Shown here in pieces: positions 7,168-16,044 of a stretch of DNA of 64,000 nucleotides. How positions within the stretch are numbered: position 1 is the stretch's first letter; each line of letters opens with the position of its first letter. The notes below the pieces were generated by a model. That model worked only from the letters and a program-made list of their open reading frames with translations. It did no database searches and was not told the DNA's origin. Location of the stretch: assembly GCA_034680345.1 (NCBI GenBank), contig JAXISZ010000002.1:1-64000 (forward strand), written 5' to 3'. The translations under genes were made by a program, and so were the position numbers. The stretch is from SXZD01 sp034680345 (GTDB lineage: Bacteria; Pseudomonadota; Gammaproteobacteria; Burkholderiales; Burkholderiaceae_B).

Positions 7168-9621
7168 TTATTGAGATGCTTCTTGATGTGCACTTAAAAC
7201 AGTATGCCAATAGCGCTTCTGGTTGTGTTTTGCGGTGCTGAGTTCAAAACCATTTTGCTTAGATTGTATTTGAATGGCACCGCTTTGGTCGGTGCGCAAT
7301 TTCTGTGATTGTTGGTAACGCGCCCAAACTTGGGGCGCGGGGTGGTGGTAGCGATTGCGGTAACCCACTTGAAACAGTGCATACCGAGGGTTTACAGCAT
7401 GAACCCATGCCATTGAAGAGGACGTATTGGAACCGTGATGGGGCACCACCAAAATATCAGCTTGTAGTTTTGCGGAAGACCTATGCTTAAGTAGCCATTG
7501 CTCTTGCGCTACACCGATATCGCCGGGCAATAGTGCGCTGCCATATTTGCCTTGAATTTTTAAAACGCAAGATTTTTCATTGTCGGCAATCTCAGGTTGT
7601 AGTTGTTGTGGGGTTGGAAATATGATTTCAAACTGCACTGAGTCCCATTCCCAGCGTGTGCCTTGGGTGCATGGTTGGGTGTTTTGGGTTTTGGGCCACA
7701 TGCCTTCAGGGCTGGGTGGGTTAGCATAGAGTGTGTGAGTTTGTAGCTGTTGTAAAACGGTTTGAGCGCCGCCTGCATGGTCGTTATCAGCGTGTGAAAT
7801 AAGCATTGCGTCTAGTTTGCGGTGTCCAGTGCGCCATAGCCAAGGCACAATCACTTGTCGACCGCTGTCGCTAGTTTCTGAGCGTGCAGGACCGGTGTCA
7901 ACCAATAGGCTGTGGTGTTGGGTGCGAATCACTATGGCGTTGCCTTGACCAATGTCGAGCATGTCAAACCAAAATTCGCCAGATTTAGGGCGTTCTGGTT
8001 GCCACCAAAAAGGTAGGCTGATCAACAGCATACCGATGTATCTGCTTGGCACGCCGTGTGGTGCTAAGCACAGTAGCACGCCAAGCAAATTAGCGGCTGA
8101 CACAACCCATGGCACCTGTGCTATGGGTTGTATGGCCCAAGACCATTGGCTAATTTTTGTTAATAGCCACCACAATATACTTAAAGTGCTGTGCGCCCAT
8201 TGTAAAAGAGTCGTGTTGTGTAATAAGCCACCGATTAAACTCAATGGTGTTACAACAAAACTGACCCACGGCAACGCGATGGCGTTGGCCACAGGCCCTG
8301 CCCAGCTTTGTTGGCCAAATAAAGCGATGGTCAGGGGCGTTAGTCCAACAAATACTACCCACTGCGATTTTAAAACCGAGTATAGTTTTAAAAAAGGTTT
8401 GGGTTGATGTTGTTTGCGCCCTAGGCTGCTATAAAGAAAAATTCCAACAGCACCAAACGACAGTAAAAAACCTGCTGATGTGGCCGCCCATGGGTCGCAA
8501 AAAATTGTAATGAGAATAGCCAGCGCTAAAATATCCAGCTGGCGGCTGCGCATGCTAAGTAAAGCAGCGCTTGTGCAGCCTAGCAACATCCAAACCGTGC
8601 GTTGTGCGGGTATGCCCCAGCCTGCCAGTGCTGCGTATAAAAAAGCCAGGGGTAAACTGACTAAGCAAGCGGCTTTTTTAGGGTTCAGCAGGCGAATTAA
8701 TTGTGTAGAATATGACCATAAGCGATGCACAAGCCACCCCATGGCTGCAGCTAGCAAAGTAACATGCATGCCGGATATGGAAACCAAGTGGCTTGTGCCC
8801 GTAGCGGACAATACTTGCCACTGGTTAGGCGTAATGTTTTTTTGATCGCCAATACTTAACCCTGTAATAACGCCTTCTAAGCCAAATTGCTTTTTAGGTA
8901 AACTGTTTTGTATGTGTTTGGCAATTTGGCTGCGCCATTGTTCAATACCTATGGACCATTGTTGTAAGTGAAACCATGTGTTTATGGAAGAGGGCGCAGG
9001 CCATATTTGTTTTGGACTCGCCGCCCTTGGCGGTGGCACAATAAACCCAGTGGCACCGATATGGTTGGCCAACCAATGGCGTTCAATCTCAAACCCACCA
9101 AAATTTAAAGGGGCGATGGTGCGCTTGAGTTGCGCGGTAAATTGCCAATGTTCCCCCACTTCTGGGCGCCATGGTTCAGCGCTTTGTTTCCAAGCCAGGG
9201 ATAACTGGCTGGGGAGTTTTCCGCAAACGTGTAAGCGGCTGGTTTCGTCGGTTTTAATGACTAGTCGCAGCTGATTGTCTTGCATTTGCGGTAGGGCCAC
9301 CAATTGCCCTTTAATGTCTAGAAGTATGCCCTCACAAGCGATTGGTAGTCTGTCTTGTAGCGCTTTTTCAATGGTGGGTAATTGCCAAGCGGCAATTGCA
9401 CATACACCTAAAATAATTTTCAGTGTTGTACTTATAACAAGTTTGATGCTTTTTTTTAGGCATTGAATGCGTGTGACTGTAAAATTTGCACACAATAACA
9501 ATAAGCTTGCACCCCATAGCCAAGTGTTGGGTATGGTAGGTAGTTGGGCTTGTTGATTTAACCAGAAACACCAAAGTAAAGTGCCCAAAGCCAATGTGGG
9601 TAGTGGCGAATAATAATACAA
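7168..9621 (-). CDS. comEC: ComEC/Rec2 DNA-uptake channel
   Basis: An 817-residue polytopic inner-membrane protein that passes single-stranded DNA into the cytoplasm during natural transformation. N-terminal membrane helices (about 5-80) precede an OB-like DUF4131 region. The competence core starts at GTSHLVSISGMHV (275-287) and continues with many helices to about 540. The C-terminal part is a metallo-beta-lactamase-like domain (from WFDMLDIGQGNAIVI at 551) with an intact HADNDH metal motif at 610-615 and VVPHHGS further on, as in proteobacterial three-domain ComEC. It is 42 bases downstream of the TatD-family gene on the same strand. Other uptake genes (comEA, pilQ) are not in the window, so competence itself is not shown. 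Confidence 0.93.
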   Translation of the reverse strand: MYYYSPLPTLALGTLLWCFWLNQQAQLPTIPNTWLWGASLLLLCANFTVTRIQCLKKSIKLVISTTLKIILGVCAIAAWQLPTIEKALQDRLPIACEGILLDIKGQLVALPQMQDNQLRLVIKTDETSRLHVCGKLPSQLSLAWKQSAEPWRPEVGEHWQFTAQLKRTIAPLNFGGFEIERHWLANHIGATGFIVPPPRAASPKQIWPAPSSINTWFHLQQWSIGIEQWRSQIAKHIQNSLPKKQFGLEGVITGLSIGDQKNITPNQWQVLSATGTSHLVSISGMHVTLLAAAMGWLVHRLWSYSTQLIRLLNPKKAACLVSLPLAFLYAALAGWGIPAQRTVWMLLGCTSAALLSMRSRQLDILALAILITIFCDPWAATSAGFLLSFGAVGIFLYSSLGRKQHQPKPFLKLYSVLKSQWVVFVGLTPLTIALFGQQSWAGPVANAIALPWVSFVVTPLSLIGGLLHNTTLLQWAHSTLSILWWLLTKISQWSWAIQPIAQVPWVVSAANLLGVLLCLAPHGVPSRYIGMLLISLPFWWQPERPKSGEFWFDMLDIGQGNAIVIRTQHHSLLVDTGPARSETSDSGRQVIVPWLWRTGHRKLDAMLISHADNDHAGGAQTVLQQLQTHTLYANPPSPEGMWPKTQNTQPCTQGTRWEWDSVQFEIIFPTPQQLQPEIADNEKSCVLKIQGKYGSALLPGDIGVAQEQWLLKHRSSAKLQADILVVPHHGSNTSSSMAWVHAVNPRYALFQVGYRNRYHHPAPQVWARYQQSQKLRTDQSGAIQIQSKQNGFELSTAKHNQKRYWHTVLSAHQEASQ

Positions 9622-9663
9622 AGTTATTAATAAAATAATTGAATATTTTACTATGTGACTTAT

Positions 9664-10488
9664 TTAAATTACTTTGTTCAATGTGGGTTTCGTTGTGCTT
9701 AACGGAGTATTAAATTTAGGTAAAACCCGTGCAATGTTGGTTTGGGTGATTTGGTTTAGTTTTTGTGTCGTAATATTTAAAATATTGGCCACACATTGGG
9801 CAATTTGCGGTATTTGTGCGGGTTCGTTGCGTTTTTTGTAAAGCCACGCTGGTGCAATGTCTGGCGAATCTGTTTCTAAAACAATTGCGCTTTTGGGTAT
9901 ATGTTTTAATACGCGACGAATTTGCAGCGCCCGTTCAAAAGTAACCGCGCCACCAAAACCCAGTGCGCAGTTTAATTCAATGAATGCATCGGCTTGTTGT
10001 AAGCTACCATTAAAGGCATGGGCAATGCCGCTGCAGGGATTAAATTGTCGAAGTCCTTTGAGTATTAAATCTTGTGCTTTACGCACATGCATAATCACAG
10101 GTAAGTTAAATTGCTTAGCAATTTTAAGTTGTTCATGAAAAAAAGTAATTTGTTTTGTTAAGTTATTATGATTAATAAAGCCATCTAAACCAATTTCACC
10201 AATCGCCACCAGTTTGGGGTCGTCTTTGTATTGTTTTAGGTGTGTTGTTAAATGTTGTAAATCGTCTTCACATGAAGATGAGACATAAAGTGGGTGAATG
10301 CCCAGGGCGTATACAGCCCCTGGTGTGGCGTTTGCCAATTGCCGCACTTGTTCAAACGATGCAGCATGAACGGCAGGAATAATCATTGTGTGAACATTGG
10401 CTGCTATTGCCCGTTGAATAACACTTTTTTGATCAGTGTTAAATTCATCGGCATTTAAATGCGCATGGGTATCGGTCCAAGATAACAC
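9664..10488 (-). CDS. TatD-family metal-dependent nuclease
   Basis: A 274-residue TIM-barrel amidohydrolase-type protein of the TatD family. It has the N-terminal metal ligands in TDTHAHLN (His8, His10), then GEIGLDG, IMHVRKA, AHAFNGS and LETDSPDIAP, which match the ordered metal and active-site segments of TatD/YcfH/YjjV DNases. These proteins act in the cytoplasm as 3'-5' exonucleases and have been linked to DNA repair; D-aminoacyl-tRNA deacylase activity has been reported for some family members. It follows lolD by 26 bases and precedes comEC. Which of the TatD paralogues it equals cannot be decided here. Confidence 0.88.
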   Translation of the reverse strand: MLSWTDTHAHLNADEFNTDQKSVIQRAIAANVHTMIIPAVHAASFEQVRQLANATPGAVYALGIHPLYVSSSCEDDLQHLTTHLKQYKDDPKLVAIGEIGLDGFINHNNLTKQITFFHEQLKIAKQFNLPVIMHVRKAQDLILKGLRQFNPCSGIAHAFNGSLQQADAFIELNCALGFGGAVTFERALQIRRVLKHIPKSAIVLETDSPDIAPAWLYKKRNEPAQIPQIAQCVANILNITTQKLNQITQTNIARVLPKFNTPLSTTKPTLNKVI

Positions 10489-10514
10489 GTCTATTTTAAG
10501 CTATCTGAATTAAA

Positions 10515-11192
10515 TTAAGGTTGATAAAGTTTGCCATCATCTAATTTTAATACCTTAGCGCATTGTGTTGCTAAACTGTTGGCGTGGGTTACCAAGACTA
10601 AGGCAACACCAAGGTTTTGGTTTATTTTTTGCATTTCTTCAAACACCAAATGGGCAGTTTGGGTGTCTAGGTTGCCGGTGGGTTCGTCAGCCAGTATGGC
10701 TTGCGGGGTGGTTACTAAAGCCCTGGCTATGGCTACGCGTTGCCTTTGCCCGCCAGAAAGTTGGCCTGGTAGGGCGTGGGCGCGGTCACTTAGTTTAAAT
10801 TGGTTTAACCAATACAGTGCTAATTCGCGCGCTTGTTTTTTTGCTTGTCCTTTGAGCCTTAAGGGCATGGCAACATTGTCTAGCGCTGAAAATTCAGGCA
10901 ATAAATGGTGAAATTGATAGACAAATCCTAAATGTTTATTGCGTTGTAGGCTGAGTTCTTTTTCGGACCATGTGTTGATGTCTTGCCCTTGCCAGTACAC
11001 ACTGCCAGCGCTGGGTTGATCAAGCCCGCCAAGAAGATGCAAAAGGGTACTTTTGCCGCTGCCAGAAGCCCCTACAATCGCAACGCTTTCTCCTTTGTTT
11101 AATGAAAATTTTAAACGTTGAAGAATCGGTTTTTCAGGTTCTTCTTGGTATGTTTTTGCTAAGTTTAGCGCTTCAATAACGGGTTTATTCAT
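10515..11192 (-). CDS. lolD: LolD, ATPase of the lipoprotein-releasing ABC transporter
   Basis: A 225-residue ABC ATPase that, with the LolC/LolE permease, extracts outer-membrane lipoproteins from the inner membrane and hands them to LolA. It shows Walker A GASGSGKST, the Q-loop region, the signature LSGGQRQRVAIARAL and Walker B ILADEPTGNLD, in the MacB/LolD class of short ATPases. I place the start at ATG 11192 (MNKPVIEALNLAKTY), which overlaps the end of lolC by 8 bases and matches the usual family length. The reading frame is open further upstream to 11258, but that part lies inside lolC. Confidence 0.93.
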   Translation of the reverse strand: MNKPVIEALNLAKTYQEEPEKPILQRLKFSLNKGESVAIVGASGSGKSTLLHLLGGLDQPSAGSVYWQGQDINTWSEKELSLQRNKHLGFVYQFHHLLPEFSALDNVAMPLRLKGQAKKQARELALYWLNQFKLSDRAHALPGQLSGGQRQRVAIARALVTTPQAILADEPTGNLDTQTAHLVFEEMQKINQNLGVALVLVTHANSLATQCAKVLKLDDGKLYQP

Positions 11193-12438
11193 AACGCAGT
11201 GCTTCGGCAGGTTGAGTGCGAGCTGCGCGCCAGCTGGGGTATAGTGTGGCAAGCACACTCATGAGACAGGCAACCATGGCGATGGTGGTGATGTCGCTGC
11301 TGCGCGGGTCAGATGGCAGTTGGTTGATAAAGTAAATGTCTTTGGGCAAAAACTGGATGTTTAATAACGCTTCAATGGCTGGAACAAGACTGCTTAAATT
11401 AAAGGCCAATAAGCAGCCACCAAAAACCCCAATGGCTGTACCAATCCATCCTACTAAAGCGCCTTGGATAATAAAGATAGCTTGAATGGTACGGGGTGTA
11501 GCGCCTAAGGTACGTAAAATAGCAATGTCGCTGCGTTTGTCTTTAACAGTCATGACCAACATTGAAACCAAATTGAAAGCGGCCACAGCAATAATTAACG
11601 CTAAAATTAAGAACATCATACGTTTTTCGGTTTGTACCGCTGCAAACCATGTTTTGTTTTGTTGTGACCAGTCGCGCACCCAGTAGAAATCGGGTAGTCT
11701 CAGTGCTATTTCTCGGGCAACAAAGGGGGCTTGATGCATGTCTTTTAGTTTTACGCGAATGCCGTTGGGGCCTTCGGTCTGAAACAAGCGAGCTGCGTCG
11801 TTGATGTGCATTAACGCCAAAGTGCTGTCGTATTCGTAGTGACCTGTATCAAAAATACCCACAAGGGTTAAGGTTTTGAGCCTTGGCAGTAAGCCAGCTG
11901 GTGTTATTTGGCCTGAGGGGGTAATTAGGGTCACGCGGTCGCCCAGTTGTAGGTTCAAAGCTTTAGCCAATTCATTGCCCAGTAAAATCCCGAACGTTCC
12001 TGGCTTTAAATTTTGTAATTGATCCGCACTAAACTGGTTTAAATTGGACACGTTTTTTTCTTGGTCAGGATCTATACCACGAACCAAGATACCGCGAACA
12101 ATATCTTGGTCTGTTAACATGGCTTGCGCACTGATATACGGGGCTACGGCTACGGTTTTTGGGTGTTGTTGTAAAATGTTTTGTGTGCCTTCTAGGTCAA
12201 TGAAGCCGTTTTCGGGTGCAAGCACTTCAATGTGTGCAATCACAGAAAGCATACGATCGCGCACGTCGCGGGCAAAGCCATTCATGACAGATAAAACAAC
12301 AATCAGTGCGGCAACACCAAGGCCAATACCTGCCATGGAAAGTCCAGAAATAAAGGAAATGAAGCGGTCTCGGCGTGTACGTGCCGCACCCCGAACATAA
12401 CGCAGGGCGATTTCAAAAATAAGCGGGGCAAGGGTCAA
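11185..12438 (-). CDS. lolC: LolC/LolE-family lipoprotein-releasing permease
   Basis: A 417-residue inner-membrane permease. It begins FEIALRYVRGAARTRRDRFISFISGLSMAGIGLGVAALIVVLSVMNGF, a family hallmark with the first membrane helix at about 31-52. A long periplasmic domain follows, then three C-terminal helices (about 275-400) and the end PAEALRYE. There is one such gene rather than a lolC-lolE pair, as in many betaproteobacteria, so it probably forms a homodimer with LolD (LolF-type arrangement; inference). It is the first gene of the lolC-lolD-tatD-comEC run and is divergent from the RpfE-like gene. C versus E naming is arbitrary. Confidence 0.92.
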   Translation of the reverse strand: MTLAPLIFEIALRYVRGAARTRRDRFISFISGLSMAGIGLGVAALIVVLSVMNGFARDVRDRMLSVIAHIEVLAPENGFIDLEGTQNILQQHPKTVAVAPYISAQAMLTDQDIVRGILVRGIDPDQEKNVSNLNQFSADQLQNLKPGTFGILLGNELAKALNLQLGDRVTLITPSGQITPAGLLPRLKTLTLVGIFDTGHYEYDSTLALMHINDAARLFQTEGPNGIRVKLKDMHQAPFVAREIALRLPDFYWVRDWSQQNKTWFAAVQTEKRMMFLILALIIAVAAFNLVSMLVMTVKDKRSDIAILRTLGATPRTIQAIFIIQGALVGWIGTAIGVFGGCLLAFNLSSLVPAIEALLNIQFLPKDIYFINQLPSDPRSSDITTIAMVACLMSVLATLYPSWRAARTQPAEALRYE

Positions 12439-12641
12439 TTTAGGATCGCTGTTAAGTCATACAATGGCTTTATTGTAGCGCAGGAATGGGCTGTTTTTTG
12501 CTGTATTGCTTTTACTTTTTGCGCTTTATTTGAGCTGCATTTTATGGATTTTATAGCATTGGTATAATCCATTTTAAATAGATTTAAACGCGGATTGCCA
12601 ATCGGTTGTTAAGCGTTGGGGTTTTTTATGATGGATTTTAT

Positions 12642-13847
12642 ATGGCCAATGCTTGTGCAATGTGGGTGGTGATGCCTAATGGTTTATTGTCCTTACCTGT
12701 GGGTAAGGCGTTGCCCTCAACCACTCAGTCCAAATTGGCTGCGCCAGCTGCGTTACAAAGGGTTTTAGCCCGCGGCCAGTCTTTGCCCTATCAAAACAGT
12801 GAATTCGACCCCTTAGAAATGTGGATGGCTCAGCAGTTGGGTTGGAATCAAGCCGGATCAGCGCCTGTGGCATGGGCTATGGTTGGGGCTGATGCTCGTC
12901 AAACACCAGCCGGTAGTCAATGGTGGGTAAGCCCTGTGCACATTGAAGTTGGGGTTAATGGCGTTGGTTTATTACCGCCAGAGGCACTGCGTTTGTCTCG
13001 TGAAGATGCCAACATGTTGTGGGCCTTGGTTGATGATTTACTTGTGCAAAATGGCTGGCAAGACCCAGGGTGTTTTGCTCAGAAAGACCTAGAAGAGACA
13101 AAAGAGAAAAAACAACCAGCAGTTGTTTTTTCAAATGATTTGGCCCGTTTAAAATGCACGCAACAGCCCTTGCCTGTTTCTATGGTGTCGCCTTGGTCTT
13201 TAGCGCGTGCAAAGTTAACCGATTTTTTACCTACTGACAATGCAATGCGCCCTTGGCGCCAGTTGTGGATGCAAATTCAAATGGCTCTGCATGACCATCC
13301 TGTTAACTTGCGCCGCCAAGCCAATGGTTTGCCAGTTGTTAATGCGTTTTGGTGGTGGGGAGGTGGCGCAGCTTGGCAACCTTCTCAAAGCCTATTAAAT
13401 TTAAAATTGCATCGTTTGTATCCGCAGTATGAATCAAGCGCCTTAAAATTGGATACGCTCCACCGTTTGGCATTGTATTTGGCGCCTTGGTTGGGTCATT
13501 GTTGTTTTCAAGATAGTTTTGTGCAGATGCAATCTTCAGTGGCTTCGGCGTCGCAGGTTTGGCACGTGATAGAAGATTTTGATTCATCGCAGTGGTTGCG
13601 GGTCAGCGACGCGTTGACTGAATTTGATCAAGCAGTTTTAGCACCTTTGCAACACGTGGGAATTGCCCATGGCGTGGCAATCATGGGCCAAGTGGGTTGG
13701 CGTTCAGTGCTTGCCAGTCGCGCAGTGCGTTGGCGTTTTTGGAAGCGTCGCTTACCAGTGCACAATATCTTGGAGCATATGCCTGGTTTTTTAGATGAAG
13801 AAGACCTACAAGCGGTGTCGCGCGATGTTGATGCATTGAGTCGCTAG
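12642..13847 (+). CDS. RpfE-type conserved protein upstream of recJ
   Basis: A protein of about 401 residues if it starts at ATG 12642 (MANACAMWVVMPNG); a TTG start at 12606 would add 12 residues. It resembles the COG4255/RpfE-type proteins encoded beside recJ in Burkholderiales and in the Xanthomonas rpf cluster, sometimes annotated as phosphoglycerate-mutase-like. Seen directly: a Trp-rich soluble protein with no membrane segment, and a charged insert around 150-160 (EETKEKKQ). Its function is not established; the link to the rpf quorum-sensing cluster is positional. It is divergent from lolC. A TATAAT at 12563-12568 is the best -10 candidate, but no good -35 sits 16-18 bases upstream. Confidence 0.72.
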   Translation: MANACAMWVVMPNGLLSLPVGKALPSTTQSKLAAPAALQRVLARGQSLPYQNSEFDPLEMWMAQQLGWNQAGSAPVAWAMVGADARQTPAGSQWWVSPVHIEVGVNGVGLLPPEALRLSREDANMLWALVDDLLVQNGWQDPGCFAQKDLEETKEKKQPAVVFSNDLARLKCTQQPLPVSMVSPWSLARAKLTDFLPTDNAMRPWRQLWMQIQMALHDHPVNLRRQANGLPVVNAFWWWGGGAAWQPSQSLLNLKLHRLYPQYESSALKLDTLHRLALYLAPWLGHCCFQDSFVQMQSSVASASQVWHVIEDFDSSQWLRVSDALTEFDQAVLAPLQHVGIAHGVAIMGQVGWRSVLASRAVRWRFWKRRLPVHNILEHMPGFLDEEDLQAVSRDVDALSR

Positions 13848-13874
13848 TGTGGGGTTGTGGGCTTGTATATTTTG

Positions 13875-13946
13875 GTTTGCATACGGGAGGTGGTTTAATT
13901 AAACTACTTGTCTATAACTAGTTTAATTGAGGGCGGGTATGCAAAC
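13875..13946. repeat. Two nested inverted repeats at the relic antitoxin start
   Basis: A perfect 10-base outer inverted repeat, GTTTGCATAC at 13875-13884 and GTATGCAAAC at 13937-13946, encloses a perfect 10-base inner one, AATTAAACTA at 13897-13906 and TAGTTTAATT at 13919-13928. The right outer arm contains the ATG of the phd relic. Phd-type antitoxins repress their own operons by binding palindromes at the start of the gene, so this may be the old operator. A small cruciform or the end of a miniature element is an alternative. Confidence 0.55.
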
Positions 13947-14157
13947 TTGACCAGTAAAAAATGCCAAAGCCCGTTTCAGAGAGTTGTTAGATGCGTGTTT
14001 GAATGAAGGTCCTCGGCTGGTTATCCGGCGTGGTGTACAAGCTGCTGTTTTAATGCCTGTGAATCAGTAGAAGCGTTTATGTGGTGCAGTTTGTTCTTCA
14101 TTTAAAAGTTTGTTGTTGATCGATGTTGTTAGAGCTGGCCTTCAATTGCCATCATAA
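13939..14157 (+). pseudogene. phd: Decayed Phd/YefM-type antitoxin, two in-frame stops
   Basis: Read from ATG 13939 to TAA 14157 the frame gives 72 positions: MQT, stop (TGA 13948), PVKNAKARFRELLDACLNEG, then PRLVIRRGVQAAVLMPVNQ, stop (TAG 14068), KRLCGAVCSSFKSLLL and a short tail. Intact relatives read MQTWPVxDAKARFSELLD...GPQxVTRRGxEAAVLVPxxxWRRL, with a tryptophan at each stop position, so both stops are one-base changes from TGG. The frame is otherwise open over the full family length, indicating recent decay. No toxin gene (Doc, PIN or Fic type) follows; recJ starts 4 bases later. TGA is used as an ordinary stop in neighbouring genes, so recoding to Trp is unlikely. Confidence 0.75.
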
Positions 14158-14160
14158 AAT

Positions 14161-15915
14161 ATGACCACGGAAATTCGCATTCGGCGTTTTGATTCAGCCA
14201 TTGCACAGGCTTTAGCCTTGCAAGGTTTACACCCTTTAATGGCACAATTGTACGCTGCTCGAGGCATGCAACCACAACAGCCGTTGCAACAGGGATTGGC
14301 TAATTTATTGTCACCACAAGCTATGCTGGGCATTGACCAGGCGGCTTTGGTATTGGCTGACGCGCTAGAATCTGGTGCCCGTATCGTTGTTGTGGGCGAT
14401 TACGATTGCGATGGCGCTACAGCCACGGCAGTTGCCGTGCGCGGTTTGCGCATGATGCTACAGGCTATGGGGACAGATACTGAGCACTCTCAATGGCAAA
14501 TCAATTTTGTAGTGCCAGACCGTTTTGTGCATGGTTATGGTTTGTCTCCCGAAGTGGTTGATTTGGCCATGCAATACGAACCAGAATTATTGGTGACCGT
14601 TGATAATGGCATCGCTAGTTTTCAAGGCGTAGCATATGCCAATACTTTGGGTGTTGGTGTGGTAATTACCGACCACCATTTGCCGGCAGAAGGCTTGCCA
14701 GAGGCTTTGGCTATTGTGAATCCCAATCAAAATGGATGTGCTTTTCCAAGTAAATCTATTGCAGGGGTTGGGGTGATGTTTTATGTTCTAATGGCCTTAC
14801 GCAGTGAGTTACGTCAGCGCGGAGCATTTGATCAAACCACCCAACCCCGTTTAGACGTTTTGCTTGATTTGGTGGCTTTGGGCACCGTAGCCGATGTGGT
14901 GCGTTTAGATGCGAACAACCGGTTATTGGTTGCGCAGGGGCTAAAGCGGATGAGGGCAGGGGCTTTTCAGCCAGGTATTGGTGCGTTGTTTGATGTTGCG
15001 GGTAAAGCTGCACGTGTGGCAACAGCGCAAGACTTGGGTTTTACAATTGGCCCACGTTTGAATGCGGCTGGTCGTTTGGCAGATATGGCTTTAGGCATTA
15101 AGCTATTACTGGCTGAAAATCACGGTGAAGCTTTAGACATGGCTAGAACCCTGAACGATATGAACCGCGAACGTCAAAAAATTGAAGCTGAAATGAAGCA
15201 AACCGCTTTTGATGACCTAGAAAGCTTTGATGTTAGCCAAGTGCGTTCTTTGGTGGTACACAATGCGGATTGGCATCAGGGTGTGGTTGGATTATTGGCC
15301 TCGCGCTTGAAAGAGCGTTACTATTTGCCAACTCTGGTTTTTGCCCCGGGAGATGCAGGTCAGTGGAAGGGATCTGGGCGTTCAATTGCGGGTGTGCATT
15401 TGCGCGACGTGTTAGACCTGGTGGCTAAGCGCATGCCCGCAGGTTCTGTGCCAAAGTTTGGTGGCCATGCTATGGCTGCTGGCTTGACTGTGCTTGATAG
15501 CGCGTTGCCTGAATTTAAATCTGTGTTTGACAGTGTTGTGCGCGAGCTCAGCGATGAAACCATATTTGCACGTTATCTAGAAACTGACGGTTCTTTGCCT
15601 GCTGGGTATTGCAATGCTCAAGTTGTAAATATGTTGAATCAAGCGGTTTGGGGGCAGGGTTTTGCGCCCCCTATGTTTTCTGATGAATTTGAAGTGCTTA
15701 ATCAGCGTATATTAAAAGATGCGCATAGTAAATTCCAGTTGCGTCGCAATGAGCAACACTTCACCGCACTGCGTTGGAATGCGGTAGAACCTTTACCTGA
15801 GCGCGTGGTTTTGGCTTATCGTTTAGAACATGATTATTTCTCGGGTGATTCATCCATTCAATTGATTATTGAAGCGGTGGGCAATGGTGAACGTGGGAAA
15901 TTTTTCCATGGATGA
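14161..15915 (+). CDS. recJ: RecJ single-strand DNA exonuclease
   Basis: A 584-residue DHH-family 5'-3' single-strand exonuclease used in RecF-pathway recombination, mismatch repair and base excision repair. Metal and catalytic motifs are present: VVVGDYDCDGATATA (residues 77-90), TVDNGI, ITDHHLP (DHH at 171-173), and the DHHA1 glycine motif GGHAMAAG (434-441). Length is normal for the family. It begins 4 bases after the antitoxin relic. The C-terminal OB-like part ends at GERGKFFHG; the 129 bases to prfB hold no further gene. Gene order RpfE-like, recJ, prfB, lysS is shared with the Xanthomonas rpf region. Confidence 0.95.
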   Translation: MTTEIRIRRFDSAIAQALALQGLHPLMAQLYAARGMQPQQPLQQGLANLLSPQAMLGIDQAALVLADALESGARIVVVGDYDCDGATATAVAVRGLRMMLQAMGTDTEHSQWQINFVVPDRFVHGYGLSPEVVDLAMQYEPELLVTVDNGIASFQGVAYANTLGVGVVITDHHLPAEGLPEALAIVNPNQNGCAFPSKSIAGVGVMFYVLMALRSELRQRGAFDQTTQPRLDVLLDLVALGTVADVVRLDANNRLLVAQGLKRMRAGAFQPGIGALFDVAGKAARVATAQDLGFTIGPRLNAAGRLADMALGIKLLLAENHGEALDMARTLNDMNRERQKIEAEMKQTAFDDLESFDVSQVRSLVVHNADWHQGVVGLLASRLKERYYLPTLVFAPGDAGQWKGSGRSIAGVHLRDVLDLVAKRMPAGSVPKFGGHAMAAGLTVLDSALPEFKSVFDSVVRELSDETIFARYLETDGSLPAGYCNAQVVNMLNQAVWGQGFAPPMFSDEFEVLNQRILKDAHSKFQLRRNEQHFTALRWNAVEPLPERVVLAYRLEHDYFSGDSSIQLIIEAVGNGERGKFFHG

Positions 15916-16044
15916 TCTACAAATGATTCAAGGCGAACAGTGTTTACAACTGCGTGGTGTATTTGGTTAATCCTTTGTGTTCAATTTAATTTTAGCTTAA
16001 GTGTGCGATAAAATGAGAAGCTTATTTTTAATCGAGAAAATGCA

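Noticed and set aside
7952..8407. 151-residue plus-strand ORF opposite comEC
   Set aside because: Shadow of the comEC coding frame, no recognisable domain, composition unlike a real protein.
13948..13950. TGA read as tryptophan (recoded genetic code)
   Set aside because: Neighbouring intact genes end in TGA, Trp is encoded by TGG throughout the window, and prfB depends on TGA as a stop. The relic also has TAG at its second Trp site, so decay is simpler.
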